From Lentzea sp. NBRC 102530 (lineage in GTDB: Bacteria; Actinomycetota; Actinomycetes; Mycobacteriales; Pseudonocardiaceae), in contig NZ_BSTF01000031.1 of assembly GCF_030269365.1 (NCBI RefSeq), positions 1 to 63,287 of the forward strand: 63,287 nt of DNA, given 5' to 3'. Position 1 is the stretch's first letter. Each line of letters starts with the position of its first letter. Under the pieces are notes generated by a model. That model did not search any database. It was not told the DNA's origin and was given only the letters and a program-made list of their open reading frames with translations. Below are positions 1-9,035 of the stretch, in pieces. Both the position numbers and the translations under genes were made by a program.

Positions 1-234
1 ATCGCTCCAGACGGAATATGTCTGGCAATCTGGTATTACTCTCAAAGGAATACCCCGACGAGGGGTATTCATATTACTGGCTGTGTTTCGGCACGCTGTT
101 GAGTTCTCAAAGAACACGCGCTCACCGCAGCTCGTCTCCGAGGAGATTTACTTCCGGGGCTGTGTCAGGCTTAGAAAGTTTTTGTGTCCCGCACTCCGTT
201 CCGGCTGTGTTTCCCGGCCCGTTCCGTGCTGACA
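1..234 (-). promoter_or_regulatory. rRNA operon leader (pre-16S leader, 16S outside window)
   Basis: Read on the minus strand, 118 to 89 is GTGTTCTTTGAGAACTCAAC followed by AGCGTGCC, the boxA/boxC antitermination leader that precedes 16S rRNA in actinobacteria. Further downstream lie two hairpins: stem GAATACCCC at 48-56 with 62-70 (loop GACGA), and CCAGAC at 7-12 with 20-25. These fit the processing stems just before 16S. The 16S gene should start a few tens of bases left of position 1. The assignment rests on recognising the leader motif; no rRNA sequence is present to confirm it. An intergenic leader before 23S is the alternative, but AACTCAACAGCGTGCC is the form I associate with 16S. Confidence 0.75.
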
Positions 235-240
235 TGGAGA

Positions 241-269
241 AATTTACACGGGCGCCCCACGAGATCCAA
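241..269 (-). promoter_or_regulatory. Candidate rRNA operon promoter
   Basis: On the minus strand, TTGGAT (269-264) and TAAATT (246-241) are separated by exactly 17 nt, a good sigma-70/HrdB-like pair, predicting a transcript start near 234 and a leader of more than 230 nt before 16S. It lies downstream of the histidine kinase gene, which is transcribed in the same direction. Other rrn promoters may exist in 120-240, but I could not find a second well-spaced pair. Confidence 0.45.
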
Positions 270-382
270 ATCGGGGGTCACGTACGGAGTAACCGCAGGT
301 CAGACGCCACGCGGACGGCCCAAACCCCGCAAGATCGACGCACAGTGTGACCGGGGCCACGCCAGAAATCTTGAAGACGGGG

Positions 383-1510
383 TCAACGGGGTGCGCTCGG
401 CAGGTGAACACTGACCGACAATCCGCCCGTCGGCACGGCCACTGCCTGCGCAAACCCGCCGTGCGCGGCCACCGCGGCCCGCACGATCGAGAGCCCCAGA
501 CCCGTGCCGGACTGGCTGGTCCTGTCCTTCACCCCGCGGCGGAAAGGCTCGAACAGCTCCTCCACCCGGTCCGGCGGGATCATCGGACCGGACGACGACA
601 CCCGCAGCACGGACCACTGTGGCCCCGTCTCCACCACGGTCTCGATCCACCCGCCGACGTGGTTGTGCCGGACGGCGTTCTCCAGCAGGTTGCCGGCGAT
701 GCGTTCCAGCAGCGAGGGGTCACCGACGGCGAGCGCGGGCGCGCACCGGAAGACAGCGCGCAGATTCCGTGCGTCGGCGTCGGCCCGTGTGGCCCTCCAC
801 GCCGACTCGACCACCGCCGACAGGTCGACCGGTTCACGCACGGCGAGCCCGATGCCGTCCGTGCGCGCGAGCAGCAGCAGCGCGGACACCAACTGTTCGG
901 CACGCTCGCCGGCCGCGCGCACGACACCGGCCATCCGGCGGAGTTCTTCGACGTCGGCATCCGGATCGGACAGGGTCACGTCCAGCTCCGTGCGCACCAC
1001 CGAGAGAGGGGTGCGCAGTTCGTGCGACGCGTTCGCGACGAACCGGCGTTGCGAGTCGAAGGCCGCTTCGAGGCGGTCGAGCATCGAGTCGAACGTGTCC
1101 GCGAGCTCCGCGACCTCGTCGCGTGGCCCTTCCAGGCGCAACCGCGACCCGAGCGACTCCGCGGACAACTGCCGTGCGGCGCCCGTGACGTCGTGCAGCG
1201 GTTTGAGCACACGGCCGGTGAACGTCCACGCCAAGACGCCGGCGGCCACCACCATGCACGCGAACGCGATCAACCCCGCACGCAGCAGGTCCGCACGTGC
1301 GGCCGACGTCAGCGCGTCGGTCAGCGTCTTCACCGTGACCGTCACACCGTCCACGGTCACCTGGCTGTCGGAGGGGAACGACGGCGACGAGTCGAAGACC
1401 CGGCCCACCAGCGTCCACCCGAGGAAGAGCAGGACAGCGCTCACCACCGCGACCAGCGCGGTGGTGAGCAACGTGATCCGGAGACGCAGTCCTGGTCCGC
1501 GCCTTCGCAT
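383..1510 (-). CDS. Two-component sensor histidine kinase
   Basis: A 375-residue membrane histidine kinase. An N-terminal membrane segment (about 11-32) is followed by a short extracellular loop, a second membrane segment (about 77-97) and a HAMP linker. The HisKA dimerisation domain carries the phosphoacceptor in NASHELRTPLS near residue 160. The HATPase domain has an N-box (NLLENAVRHN) and a G-box (GTGLGLSIVRAA). It would phosphorylate the response regulator whose stop lies 3 nt upstream of this start, so the two genes form one operon. The signal is unknown; the roughly 45-residue sensor loop has no recognisable domain. The next feature downstream is an rRNA operon promoter. Confidence 0.93.
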   Translation of the reverse strand: MRRRGPGLRLRITLLTTALVAVVSAVLLFLGWTLVGRVFDSSPSFPSDSQVTVDGVTVTVKTLTDALTSAARADLLRAGLIAFACMVVAAGVLAWTFTGRVLKPLHDVTGAARQLSAESLGSRLRLEGPRDEVAELADTFDSMLDRLEAAFDSQRRFVANASHELRTPLSVVRTELDVTLSDPDADVEELRRMAGVVRAAGERAEQLVSALLLLARTDGIGLAVREPVDLSAVVESAWRATRADADARNLRAVFRCAPALAVGDPSLLERIAGNLLENAVRHNHVGGWIETVVETGPQWSVLRVSSSGPMIPPDRVEELFEPFRRGVKDRTSQSGTGLGLSIVRAAVAAHGGFAQAVAVPTGGLSVSVHLPSAPR

Positions 1511-1513
1511 AGG

Positions 1514-2197
1514 TCAGTCCTCAGCAGATCCGTTCGAAGCACTCGGCACCCGGTACCCGGAGCCCACGACGGTGTCGATGATGCCCGGTTCGCCCAGCTT
1601 CTTGCGCAACGTCATCACGGTGACGCGCACGGTCGTGGTGAACGGGTCGGCGTTCTCGTCCCACACGCGCTCGAGCAGTTCCTCGCTGCTGACGACTGAT
1701 CCCTTGGCTGCGAGCAGCACTTCGAGGACGCCGAACTCCTTGCGCGTAAGCTCGATGGGCGTGCCACCGCGAGACACGGTGCGACGGGCCGGATCCAGCT
1801 CCACGTCCTGTGCGGCGAGCACGGGCGGCGTGGCCGGAGTCGCGCGCCGGGCCAACGCCCGTACGCGCGCGACCAGCTCGGGGAACGCGAACGGCTTCGC
1901 GAGGTAGTCGTCCGCGCCGAGCGACAGCCCGGACACGCGGTCTTCGATGGATCCGCTGGCCGTGAGCATCATGACCCTGGTGAGCGCGCCGGAGCTGAGG
2001 ATCTCCTTGCACAGCTCGTCACCGGACATCCCCGGCAGGTCGCGGTCGAGCACGACGACGTCGTACCGCGTGACGGTCGACTTCTCGTGCCCGGTCTCGC
2101 CGTCGTAGGCGACGTCCACGGCCATGCCTTCGCGCCTCAGGCCGCGAGCGATCGCGTCGGCCAGGGGCGCCTCGTCCTCGACTACCAAAATCCGCAC
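1514..2197 (-). CDS. OmpR/PhoB-family response regulator
   Basis: A 227-residue response regulator partnered with the kinase encoded immediately downstream. The receiver domain begins RILVVEDEAPLAD (acidic pair EDE) and has the phosphoacceptor aspartate in VVVLDRDLPGMSGDE and the conserved lysine in DYLAKPF. The C-terminal winged-helix DNA-binding domain includes ELTRKEFGVLEVLL and VTVMTLRKKLGE, and ends with the usual RGSGYR-like element (VVGSGYRVP). I chose the GTG at 2197 because the receiver fold starts there. A further in-frame GTG at 2248 would add 17 residues unlike the family. No strong Shine-Dalgarno is visible at either start. Confidence 0.92.
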   Translation of the reverse strand: MRILVVEDEAPLADAIARGLRREGMAVDVAYDGETGHEKSTVTRYDVVVLDRDLPGMSGDELCKEILSSGALTRVMMLTASGSIEDRVSGLSLGADDYLAKPFAFPELVARVRALARRATPATPPVLAAQDVELDPARRTVSRGGTPIELTRKEFGVLEVLLAAKGSVVSSEELLERVWDENADPFTTTVRVTVMTLRKKLGEPGIIDTVVGSGYRVPSASNGSAED

Positions 2198-2260
2198 GAC
2201 GTCAAAGGTGCCACATGCACCTGAGAAAGCACTTAACGACACCTTCACAAGCGCTGTCGG

Positions 2261-2902
2261 TCACGCCTTGCGCGCGGGCCGGTCGACGACGACCGTCGAG
2301 GCGGCCTGGAGTGCGCGCAGTTCCAGCAACGCCGGGTGCTCTTCAGCCAGTCGTGCCGCGTTGAGCAACGACCGCAGCGCCGCCGTCTCCCCGCGCGCCC
2401 GCTCCAGCGCCGCACGTCCCTCGGACGCCGCCACCAGCTCCGCCAACGCCGCCCGCCGCAGTTCACCGGGCATCACGACGTCGCGCACCGCCACCTCGGA
2501 CACCGAGATGCCCAGCTCAGCGGCTCGCGTGGCCACGGCTGCCAGCACCTCGGCCGCGATGGCCCCGCGCTCGGGGTCGACGGCGGAATGTGCGCGCTTG
2601 ACGACCGCGCCTCGCAACGCCACCTGCACGTCCGTGTAGAGCTCGTCTTCAGGACGGGCCGATGCGATCACGAACGTCGTCGGTGACGACACGGCCCAAC
2701 GCACCACCACGGTCACACGGACCAGCACGCCATCGGCTGTCGGAACGTCCTGCGCGGCCGGCGTCATCGTGCGCGGCCTGAGGTCGACGCGGTGCAGCAC
2801 GACGTGCCGCGGGAACTTGTGCTCGCCGGGCTCCACCTCGCCCGCCAGCACCCCACGATCGAACCGGACTGCCCGCTCCCACGGGTACAACGTGTGCTTC
2901 AT
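2261..2902 (-). CDS. SPFH/Band 7 domain protein (slipin-like)
   Basis: A 213-residue protein with the stomatin/SPFH (Band 7) fold: an N-terminal beta-rich stretch, the LVRVTVVVRWAV core strand, TDVQVALRGAVV, and a helical C-terminal part rich in alanine, glutamate and arginine (RRAALAELVAASEGRAALERARGE, in part). SPFH proteins form membrane-associated oligomeric rings. This one lacks an obvious membrane hairpin, so it is probably cytosolic or peripheral. The ATG at 2902 is preceded by GGAGGTGGAGACG, a good ribosome binding site; an upstream extension to 2977 is possible but unneeded. It lies between dxs and the response regulator on the same strand. Specific role unknown. Confidence 0.75.
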   Translation of the reverse strand: MKHTLYPWERAVRFDRGVLAGEVEPGEHKFPRHVVLHRVDLRPRTMTPAAQDVPTADGVLVRVTVVVRWAVSSPTTFVIASARPEDELYTDVQVALRGAVVKRAHSAVDPERGAIAAEVLAAVATRAAELGISVSEVAVRDVVMPGELRRAALAELVAASEGRAALERARGETAALRSLLNAARLAEEHPALLELRALQAASTVVVDRPARKA

Positions 2903-3052
2903 CGTCTCCACCTCCACCCCGCGCAGACCACGACCCCGGTCGGCGGGACTCCGAGCGGGACTCCACAAGGGACTCACAAAGCTCGTCGCCCCCGTGTGCG
3001 ACCGGGGCCGTGGTGTTCAGGGTTTGAACCTGGTGCCGTTACAGGGCTCCAA

Positions 3053-3113
3053 GGCGCTCGCGGAACGCGGGACCCGGCCGGGGAAACCCGCCGGGCCGCA
3101 AGGAGCGAGCGCC
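3053..3113. repeat. Branched inverted repeat, possible dxs terminator
   Basis: GGCGCTCGC (3053-3061) pairs perfectly with GCGAGCGCC (3105-3113), and inside this stem CCCGGC (3073-3078) pairs with GCCGGG (3090-3095). The element sits 23 nt past the dxs stop, on dxs's downstream side, so a terminator is the simplest reading, but there is no T-run and the structure is larger than a usual terminator. A structured small RNA is possible. Confidence 0.4.
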
Positions 3114-3135
3114 GTCGACGTGGAGGTTAGCCGAA

Positions 3136-5049
3136 CTACTTCTCCGCGGGCGCCTGAATTTCGACGGGCAGGCACTCCAGGCGAGCCGCCCACTCCGTCA
3201 CGCGCCGTGCGACGTCCTGCGCGGTGATGCCGCACAACGCCAGCACCTCTCCCCGCGAGCCGTGGTCGTGGAACTGCTGCGGCAGCGCGATGTCGCGCAA
3301 CGGCACGTCGATGTCGGCGTCGCGCAACGCGGCCGCGAACGACGAGCCGAAGCCACCGTGGCGGCCACCGTCCTCGACGGTCACGACGAGCTTGGACGAC
3401 GCGGCCATCTCCACGAGGTCCACGGACATCGGGTAGATCCACCGCGGGTCGACGACCGTCACGCCGATGCCCTGGTCCTCGAGCCGTTGCGCGGCCTCGA
3501 TGCCGAGTTCGCCCAACGCGCCGACGGTCACCAACAGCACGTCAGAGCCGGACCGCCGAAGAACGTCCACGGATCCCACGCGCTCCAACGCGGGCAGGTC
3601 CGGTCCGACCGACGCCTTGGGGTAGCGGATCACCGTGGGCGCGTCCGAGATCGCCACGGCCTCGCGCAGTTCCTCGGTCAGCGTGCCCGCGTCGCGCGGC
3701 GCGGCGACGTGGATGCCCGGGACGACGCCGCAGATGGACATGTCCCACATGCCGTGGTGCGACGCGCCGTCCGGGCCGGTGACGCCTGAGCGGTCGAGCA
3801 CGACCGTGACGCCCTGTTTGTGCAGCGCGACGTCCATGAGGAGCTGGTCGAACGCCCGGTTGAGGAACGTCGCGTACACGGCGACGACCGGGTGCAGGCC
3901 GCCGATGGCGAGACCGGCGGCGGACGTCATCGCGTGCTGCTCGGCGATGCCGACGTCGTAGAAGCGCTCCGGGAACGCCTTGGCGAACGCGTCGAGGCCG
4001 GTCGGGCCCTGCATCGCGGCGGTGATCGCCACGACGTCGGGCCGTTCGCGGCCGATCTCCACGAGCGAGTCGGAGAACACGTGCGTCCAGGTGCGTCCGG
4101 CGGGCTTCACGTCCTCGCCGGTGATCGGGTCGATGACGCCGGTGGCGTGCATCTGGTCGGCCTGGTGGTTCTCGGCCGGCGCGAAGCCCATGCCCTTGCG
4201 GGTGACGGCGTGCACGATCACGGGGCCGCCGAACGACTTCGCGCGCTGCAGGGCCGACTCGAGCGTCGCCATGTCGTGGCCGTCGACCGGGCCGATGTAC
4301 TTGAGGCCGAGGTCCTCGAACATCGCCTGCGGCGCCAGAGCGTCCTTGATGCCGCGCTTGGCGGCGTGCAGCGCGGCGTACAGCGGCTTGCCGAAGAACG
4401 GCGTCTGCTGCAGCGCGCTCTTGCCCTTCTCCAGCACCCGCTCGTAGCCGGGGCGCAGGCGCAACGACGACAGGTGGTCGGCGAGACCACCGATCGTCGG
4501 CGAGTAGGAGCGGCCGTTGTCGTTGACGACGATCACGACCGGACGGTTCTTGTCCGACGCGATGTTGTTCAACGCCTCCCAGCACATACCGCCGGTCAGC
4601 GCGCCATCTCCGACGACGGCGACCACGTGGCCGTGCGCGCCGTTGATCTGCTTCGCCTTCGCCAGACCGTCCGCGTAGGACAGCGCCGTCGAGGCGTGTG
4701 AGCTCTCCTGCACGTCGTGCTCGGACTCCGACCGCGACGGGTAGCCCGACATGCCGTCCTTCTGACGGAGCCGGTCGAAGCCGTCGCGACGGCCCGTGAC
4801 GATCTTGTGCACGTACGACTGGTGCCCGGTGTCGAAGACGATCGGGTCCTGCGGCGAGTCGAAGACGCGGTGCAGCGCCACGGTCAGCTCGACGACACCC
4901 AGGTTCGGGCCCAGGTGCCCGCCCGTCTTGGACACCTTGTCGACCAGGAAACGACGGATCTCGTCGCACAGCTGCGTCAGCTGCGCCTCGTCCATCCGTT
5001 TCAGATCAGCCGGTCCGTGCACGGACTCCAGCAGGGTCACCACGCCCAC
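3136..5049 (-). CDS. dxs: 1-deoxy-D-xylulose-5-phosphate synthase
   Basis: A 637-residue thiamine-diphosphate transketolase-like enzyme that condenses pyruvate and glyceraldehyde 3-phosphate to DXP, the first step of the non-mevalonate isoprenoid pathway; also a precursor for thiamine and pyridoxal. Visible signatures: the N-terminal HLGPNLGVVELTVALH, the catalytic-histidine motif TGHQSYVHKI, the ThDP/Mg motif GDGALTGG with the paired NDN near residues 150-180, the second-domain DRSGVTGPDGASHHG, and a C-terminal transketolase domain with VVTVEDGGRHGG. Length is typical. The ATG at 5049 begins MGVVTLLESV, the standard start. It matches the position of dxs1 in the mycobacterial sigA neighbourhood. 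Confidence 0.98.
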   Translation of the reverse strand: MGVVTLLESVHGPADLKRMDEAQLTQLCDEIRRFLVDKVSKTGGHLGPNLGVVELTVALHRVFDSPQDPIVFDTGHQSYVHKIVTGRRDGFDRLRQKDGMSGYPSRSESEHDVQESSHASTALSYADGLAKAKQINGAHGHVVAVVGDGALTGGMCWEALNNIASDKNRPVVIVVNDNGRSYSPTIGGLADHLSSLRLRPGYERVLEKGKSALQQTPFFGKPLYAALHAAKRGIKDALAPQAMFEDLGLKYIGPVDGHDMATLESALQRAKSFGGPVIVHAVTRKGMGFAPAENHQADQMHATGVIDPITGEDVKPAGRTWTHVFSDSLVEIGRERPDVVAITAAMQGPTGLDAFAKAFPERFYDVGIAEQHAMTSAAGLAIGGLHPVVAVYATFLNRAFDQLLMDVALHKQGVTVVLDRSGVTGPDGASHHGMWDMSICGVVPGIHVAAPRDAGTLTEELREAVAISDAPTVIRYPKASVGPDLPALERVGSVDVLRRSGSDVLLVTVGALGELGIEAAQRLEDQGIGVTVVDPRWIYPMSVDLVEMAASSKLVVTVEDGGRHGGFGSSFAAALRDADIDVPLRDIALPQQFHDHGSRGEVLALCGITAQDVARRVTEWAARLECLPVEIQAPAEK

Positions 5050-5102
5050 CTCACTCCTGAAGACTTCGGCTCAGTCTACGGAGACGCCACTGAGACGCCT
5101 TG

Positions 5103-6308
5103 TCAGCTGGTCTCAGGAACCAGCAGGGCGATGCACTCCATGTGGTGCGTCATCGGGAACGCGTCGAACGCCCGAAGATCAGCGAGCCGGTACCCCTGAA
5201 CAGTGAATTCGGCCAGGTCGCGGGCCAGCGCGGCCGGGTCGCAGGCGACGTAGACGACGCGTTCGGGACGGCGCCGTGCGACTTCAGCCACAACGACCTT
5301 GCCCGCCCCCTTGCGAGGGGGGTCTAGCACTACGACGTGAGGGTCTTCAACGGGCAGACGACGCCCCACGGCGCGTTCGACCTTGTCGACCACGAACTCG
5401 ACCTGGGACATGCGGCGGAGGTTGCGCCGGCCGTCTTCCACAGCGCCTGGGAACGACTCCACGACCAGCACGGAACCGGTCTCGCCGACCTGCCGTCCGA
5501 GCACCGAGGCGAAGAGGCCGGCACCGCCGTAGAGGTCCCACGCGCGCTGGCCGGGTTCGGCCGCCGCCCACTCCCCCACGACCTTCGCGAACGTGTCCGC
5601 GGCGGCGGGGTGGACCTGCCAGAAGCCGTCCGCTGAAATTCGCCACTTTCGGTTGGCGGCGGTCTCGACGGCCGTACCGGTTCCGGCGCGGCGCGCGGTG
5701 TGTCGGCCGCGCACCTCACCCACATGACGGTTGCCGTCACCGTCCTGGACGATCGTGAGTTCCTGGGCCCGCCACGTTCGGTCGGCCACGGCCTCGACCA
5801 TGCCCGGCCGGGAGATCACACAGTGGTCGATCGGGATCACATCGTGGGAACGGGTGCCGCGGAAACCCGGTCGTCCGTCGCGGTCGACGGCCATCCGGAT
5901 CCGGGTCCGCCACTCCAGCGGGCCGCCCGGCAGCGCCTCGACGACCACGTCCCGGTCGATCTTCGCCAGGCGGGTCAGCTGCTCGCGCACGACCTGGGCC
6001 TTGAGCTCCCGCTGCGCGTCCCAGGACACGTGCTGGAAGTCGCAGCCGCCGCACATCCCGGGGCCGCTGAACGGGCACGGCGCCTCGACCCGGTCCGGTG
6101 ACGGCTCCAGGACCTCGATGGCGTCCGCACGGCAGAACGACCCGCCGTTGTCCTCGTACACCGACGCCACGACGCGTTCGCCGGGCAGTGCGTGGCGCAC
6201 GAACAGAACGCGCCCCTCGTGCCGTGCGACGAAATGCCCGCCGTGCGCGACGGGTCCTACCTCGACCTCGACCTTGCGGCCGGTCCAGTCTTCTTTGACA
6301 GTGCTCAT
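5103..6308 (-). CDS. TrmA/RlmD-family RNA (uracil-5-)-methyltransferase
   Basis: A 401-residue SAM-dependent RNA methyltransferase. An N-terminal TRAM beta-barrel (about 1-65) binds RNA. A cysteine cluster (CPFSGPGMCGGCDFQH, near 78-93) fits a 4Fe-4S site as in RlmD. The Rossmann core has LYGGAGLFAS for SAM, and the catalytic end carries VVLDPPRKG and the nucleophile in YVACDPAALARDL. It should form m5U in tRNA or 23S rRNA; the exact site cannot be told from sequence. Its start overlaps the stop of the upstream APC permease (ATGA), so the two are translationally coupled, as I recall for Rv2689c/Rv2690c. Confidence 0.92.
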   Translation of the reverse strand: MSTVKEDWTGRKVEVEVGPVAHGGHFVARHEGRVLFVRHALPGERVVASVYEDNGGSFCRADAIEVLEPSPDRVEAPCPFSGPGMCGGCDFQHVSWDAQRELKAQVVREQLTRLAKIDRDVVVEALPGGPLEWRTRIRMAVDRDGRPGFRGTRSHDVIPIDHCVISRPGMVEAVADRTWRAQELTIVQDGDGNRHVGEVRGRHTARRAGTGTAVETAANRKWRISADGFWQVHPAAADTFAKVVGEWAAAEPGQRAWDLYGGAGLFASVLGRQVGETGSVLVVESFPGAVEDGRRNLRRMSQVEFVVDKVERAVGRRLPVEDPHVVVLDPPRKGAGKVVVAEVARRRPERVVYVACDPAALARDLAEFTVQGYRLADLRAFDAFPMTHHMECIALLVPETS

Positions 6309-8290
6309 CGGTCGTCAAGTCCCCTTCGGACAGCGCCGGGCGCGATGACGTCCTTGTCCTTGACCTTCACCGAAGACTCGAGCTGCCAAGGCACGCTCGT
6401 CACCATCACACCCGGCTGGAACAGCAGCCTTCCCTTGAGCCGCAACGCGCTCTGGTTGTGCAGCAGCTGCTCCCACCAGTGGCCGACGACGTACTCGGGG
6501 ATGAACACCGTAACAACGTCGCGCGGGTTGTCCGTCTTGACTCTCTTGACGTAGTCGAGAACGGGCTTGGTGATCTCCCGATAGGGGGACTCGATGACCT
6601 TGAGCGGGATCTTGAAGTTCTCCTTCTCCCACTCGGCGACGAGCTTGCGGGTGTCGCCGTCGTCGACGTTGACCGTGACGGCCTCCAGCACGTCCGGCCG
6701 GGTGGCCTTCGCGTAGGACAGCGCCCGCAGCGTCGGCATGTGCAGTTTGGACACGAGCACCATGCAGTGGTTGCGCGCGGGCATCGTCCGTACGCGTTCC
6801 TGCTTGCGGAGCTCCTCCGCGACCGTGTCGTAGTGCTTCCTGATAGCGGTCATCAACGCGTAGATGGCGGCCATCGCGGCGATGGCGATCCACGCGCCCT
6901 TGGTGAACTTCGTGATGAGCACGATGATCAGCACGGTCGCCGTCAGCGCCAGGCCGAACGTGTTGATGGCCTGCGAGCGCCGCATCCGGGTGCGCGCCTG
7001 GGCGTCGGTCTCGTTCTTGAGCAGCCGCTGCCAGTGCTTGATCATGCCGAGCTGGCTCAGCGTGAACGACACGAAGACGCCGACGATGTAGAGCTGGATG
7101 AGCCGCGTCACCTCGGCGTCGAACGCGATCACCAGCACGACCGCGAACCCCGCGAGGAACAGGATGCCGTTGGAGAACGCGAGCCGGTCGCCGCGCGTGT
7201 GCAACTGACGCGGCAGGTAGCGGTCCTGGGCGAGGATCGAGCCGAGCACCGGGAAGCCGTTGAACGCGGTGTTCGCGGCGAGCACGAGGATGAGCGCGGT
7301 GACGCCGGCGATGAAGTAGAAGCCCGGCGGGAAGCTGTCGAACACGGCGTGCGCGATCTGCGCGACCATCGTCTTCTGCTCGTAGCCCTCGGGCGCGTTG
7401 GCGATCTGCTGCTTCGGGAACTCGGCCATCCGCACGTCGGTGAGCTGGGCGAGGATGATCAGGCCCATCAGCATGACGACCGAGATGCCGCCCATCAGCA
7501 GCAGCGTCGTGGCGGCGTTGCGTGACTTCGGCTTGCGGAAAGCGGGCACGCCGTTGCTGATCGCCTCCACGCCCGTGAGCGCCGCACAGCCCGATGAGAA
7601 CGCACGCAGCACGAGGAACACGAACGCGAGGCCCATCAGGTGGTCCGACTCGGCGTGGATCTCCAGGCCGGAGCTCTCCGCCCGCATGTCGTCGCCCAGG
7701 ACGAACCCGCGGAACAGGCCGTAGCCGATCAGGCCGAAGACGCCGATCATGAACGCGTAGACGGGGACGGCGAACGCGCTGCCGGACTCGCGGATGCCGC
7801 GCAGGTTCACCGCCGTCAGCAGCACGATGGCCGCGACCGCGAACTCGGCCTTGTGCGTCGCGACGAACGGGATCGCGGACCCGATGTTCGCCGCGGCCGC
7901 CGAGATCGACACCGCGACCGTGAGGATGTAGTCGACGAGCAGGGCGCTCGCCACCGTGAGCCCCGCTCTGCGCCCGAGGTTGACCGTCGCGACCTCGTAG
8001 TCGCCACCGCCGGACGGGTAGGCGTGCACGTTCTGGCGGTAGCTGGCGACCACGGTGAGCATGACCACGACGACCGCGACACCCACCCACGGCGCCATTG
8101 CATAGGCGCTCAAGCCGGCCACCGACAGCATCAGGAAAATCTCTTCCGGCGCGTACGCGACCGACGACATGGCGTCGGAGGCGAAGACCGGCAAGGCGAT
8201 GCGTTTGGGCAGCAGGGTGTGAGCGAGGCGATCGCTGCGGAACGGCCGTCCGACCAGGAGGCGTTTGGCAGCGGTGGCGAGCTTGGACAC
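6305..8290 (-). CDS. APC-family permease
   Basis: A 661-residue membrane transporter of the amino acid-polyamine-organocation superfamily. After a short basic N-terminus come helices starting with ASDAMSSVAYAPEEIFL, the unwound TM1 region where APC proteins bind substrate; about twelve membrane segments follow. A soluble C-terminal domain (about 500-661) contains VTVNVDDGDTRKLV and VFIPEYVVGHWWEQLLHN. I chose the GTG at 8290 (VSKLATAAKRLL) because the upstream reading frame looks non-coding. It is divergent from ceoB/ceoC, TrkA-type nucleotide-binding proteins, so potassium or cation transport is a reasonable inference, but the substrate is not established. Confidence 0.9.
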   Translation of the reverse strand: MSKLATAAKRLLVGRPFRSDRLAHTLLPKRIALPVFASDAMSSVAYAPEEIFLMLSVAGLSAYAMAPWVGVAVVVVMLTVVASYRQNVHAYPSGGGDYEVATVNLGRRAGLTVASALLVDYILTVAVSISAAAANIGSAIPFVATHKAEFAVAAIVLLTAVNLRGIRESGSAFAVPVYAFMIGVFGLIGYGLFRGFVLGDDMRAESSGLEIHAESDHLMGLAFVFLVLRAFSSGCAALTGVEAISNGVPAFRKPKSRNAATTLLLMGGISVVMLMGLIILAQLTDVRMAEFPKQQIANAPEGYEQKTMVAQIAHAVFDSFPPGFYFIAGVTALILVLAANTAFNGFPVLGSILAQDRYLPRQLHTRGDRLAFSNGILFLAGFAVVLVIAFDAEVTRLIQLYIVGVFVSFTLSQLGMIKHWQRLLKNETDAQARTRMRRSQAINTFGLALTATVLIIVLITKFTKGAWIAIAAMAAIYALMTAIRKHYDTVAEELRKQERVRTMPARNHCMVLVSKLHMPTLRALSYAKATRPDVLEAVTVNVDDGDTRKLVAEWEKENFKIPLKVIESPYREITKPVLDYVKRVKTDNPRDVVTVFIPEYVVGHWWEQLLHNQSALRLKGRLLFQPGVMVTSVPWQLESSVKVKDKDVIAPGAVRRGLDDR

Positions 8291-8372
8291 GGCCAGAGCG
8301 TAAGGGGTCCGCTCACCGGGACGGGCTAATGCTCGGTAGGTTCTGCGCAAGGTTCGCCTGAGGAGGCATGTC

Positions 8373-9035
8373 GTGCACGTGGTGATCATGGGCTGTGGCC
8401 GGGTGGGGGCGTCCCTGGCCAGGGCTCTGGAGCGACTCGACCACCAGGTCGCCGTGATCGACAAGGACGCGCAGTCGTTCCGCAGGCTGGGCAGCGACTT
8501 CCACGGACAGCAGGTCGTCGGCAACGGTTTCGACCGCAATGTCCTGATCGAGGCCGGTGTCGAGCGCGCGGGCGCGTTCGCGGCGGTCTCCAGCGGCGAC
8601 AACTCGAACATCATCTCGGCGCGGGTGGCGCGGGAGACGTTCGGCGTCGAGCACGTCGTCGCGCGGATCTACGACCACAAGCGCGCGGCCGTGTACGAGC
8701 GCCTGGGCATCCCGACGGTGGCGACGGTGCCGTGGTCGACCGACCGGTTCCTGCGGATGCTGCTGCCCGAGGGCGCGTCGACGGCGTGGCGCGACCCGTC
8801 CGGCACGGTCGCGGTGCTGCCGATCGAGGTCGCCGAGGAGTGGGTCGGGCGGCCGGTCCTCGAGCTGGAGGGCGCGATCGGGGCGCGGGTGGCGTTCCTG
8901 ATGCGGTTCGGCACGGGCGTGCTGCCCGACGCGAAGACCACGGTGCAGGCGGACGACACCATCTACGTGGCGGCGCTGTCCGGCACGATCACCGACGTCG
9001 CCGCCGCGGCGTTGCAGGCACCGGAGGAGAGCTGA
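8373..9035 (+). CDS. ceoB: TrkA-family potassium uptake protein (CeoB-like)
   Basis: A 220-residue cytosolic regulatory protein: an N-terminal RCK/KTN Rossmann domain with MGCGRVGASLA (GxGxxG) and the acidic ribose-binding residue in VAVIDKD, then a C-terminal TrkA_C domain (about 135-215). Such proteins bind NAD(H) or ATP/ADP and gate potassium channels or transporters. The GTG at 8373 is preceded by AGGAGG at 8361-8366 with ideal spacing. It overlaps ceoC by one base (TGATG), and is divergent from the APC permease, its probable transport partner. M. tuberculosis has the same pair (Rv2691/Rv2692). Confidence 0.93.
   Translation: MHVVIMGCGRVGASLARALERLDHQVAVIDKDAQSFRRLGSDFHGQQVVGNGFDRNVLIEAGVERAGAFAAVSSGDNSNIISARVARETFGVEHVVARIYDHKRAAVYERLGIPTVATVPWSTDRFLRMLLPEGASTAWRDPSGTVAVLPIEVAEEWVGRPVLELEGAIGARVAFLMRFGTGVLPDAKTTVQADDTIYVAALSGTITDVAAAALQAPEES

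Noticed and set aside
3017..3060. GGTTTGAACCTGG-like sequence suggesting a tRNA T-arm
   Set aside because: No acceptor stem, anticodon arm or CCA-side pairing can be folded around it.
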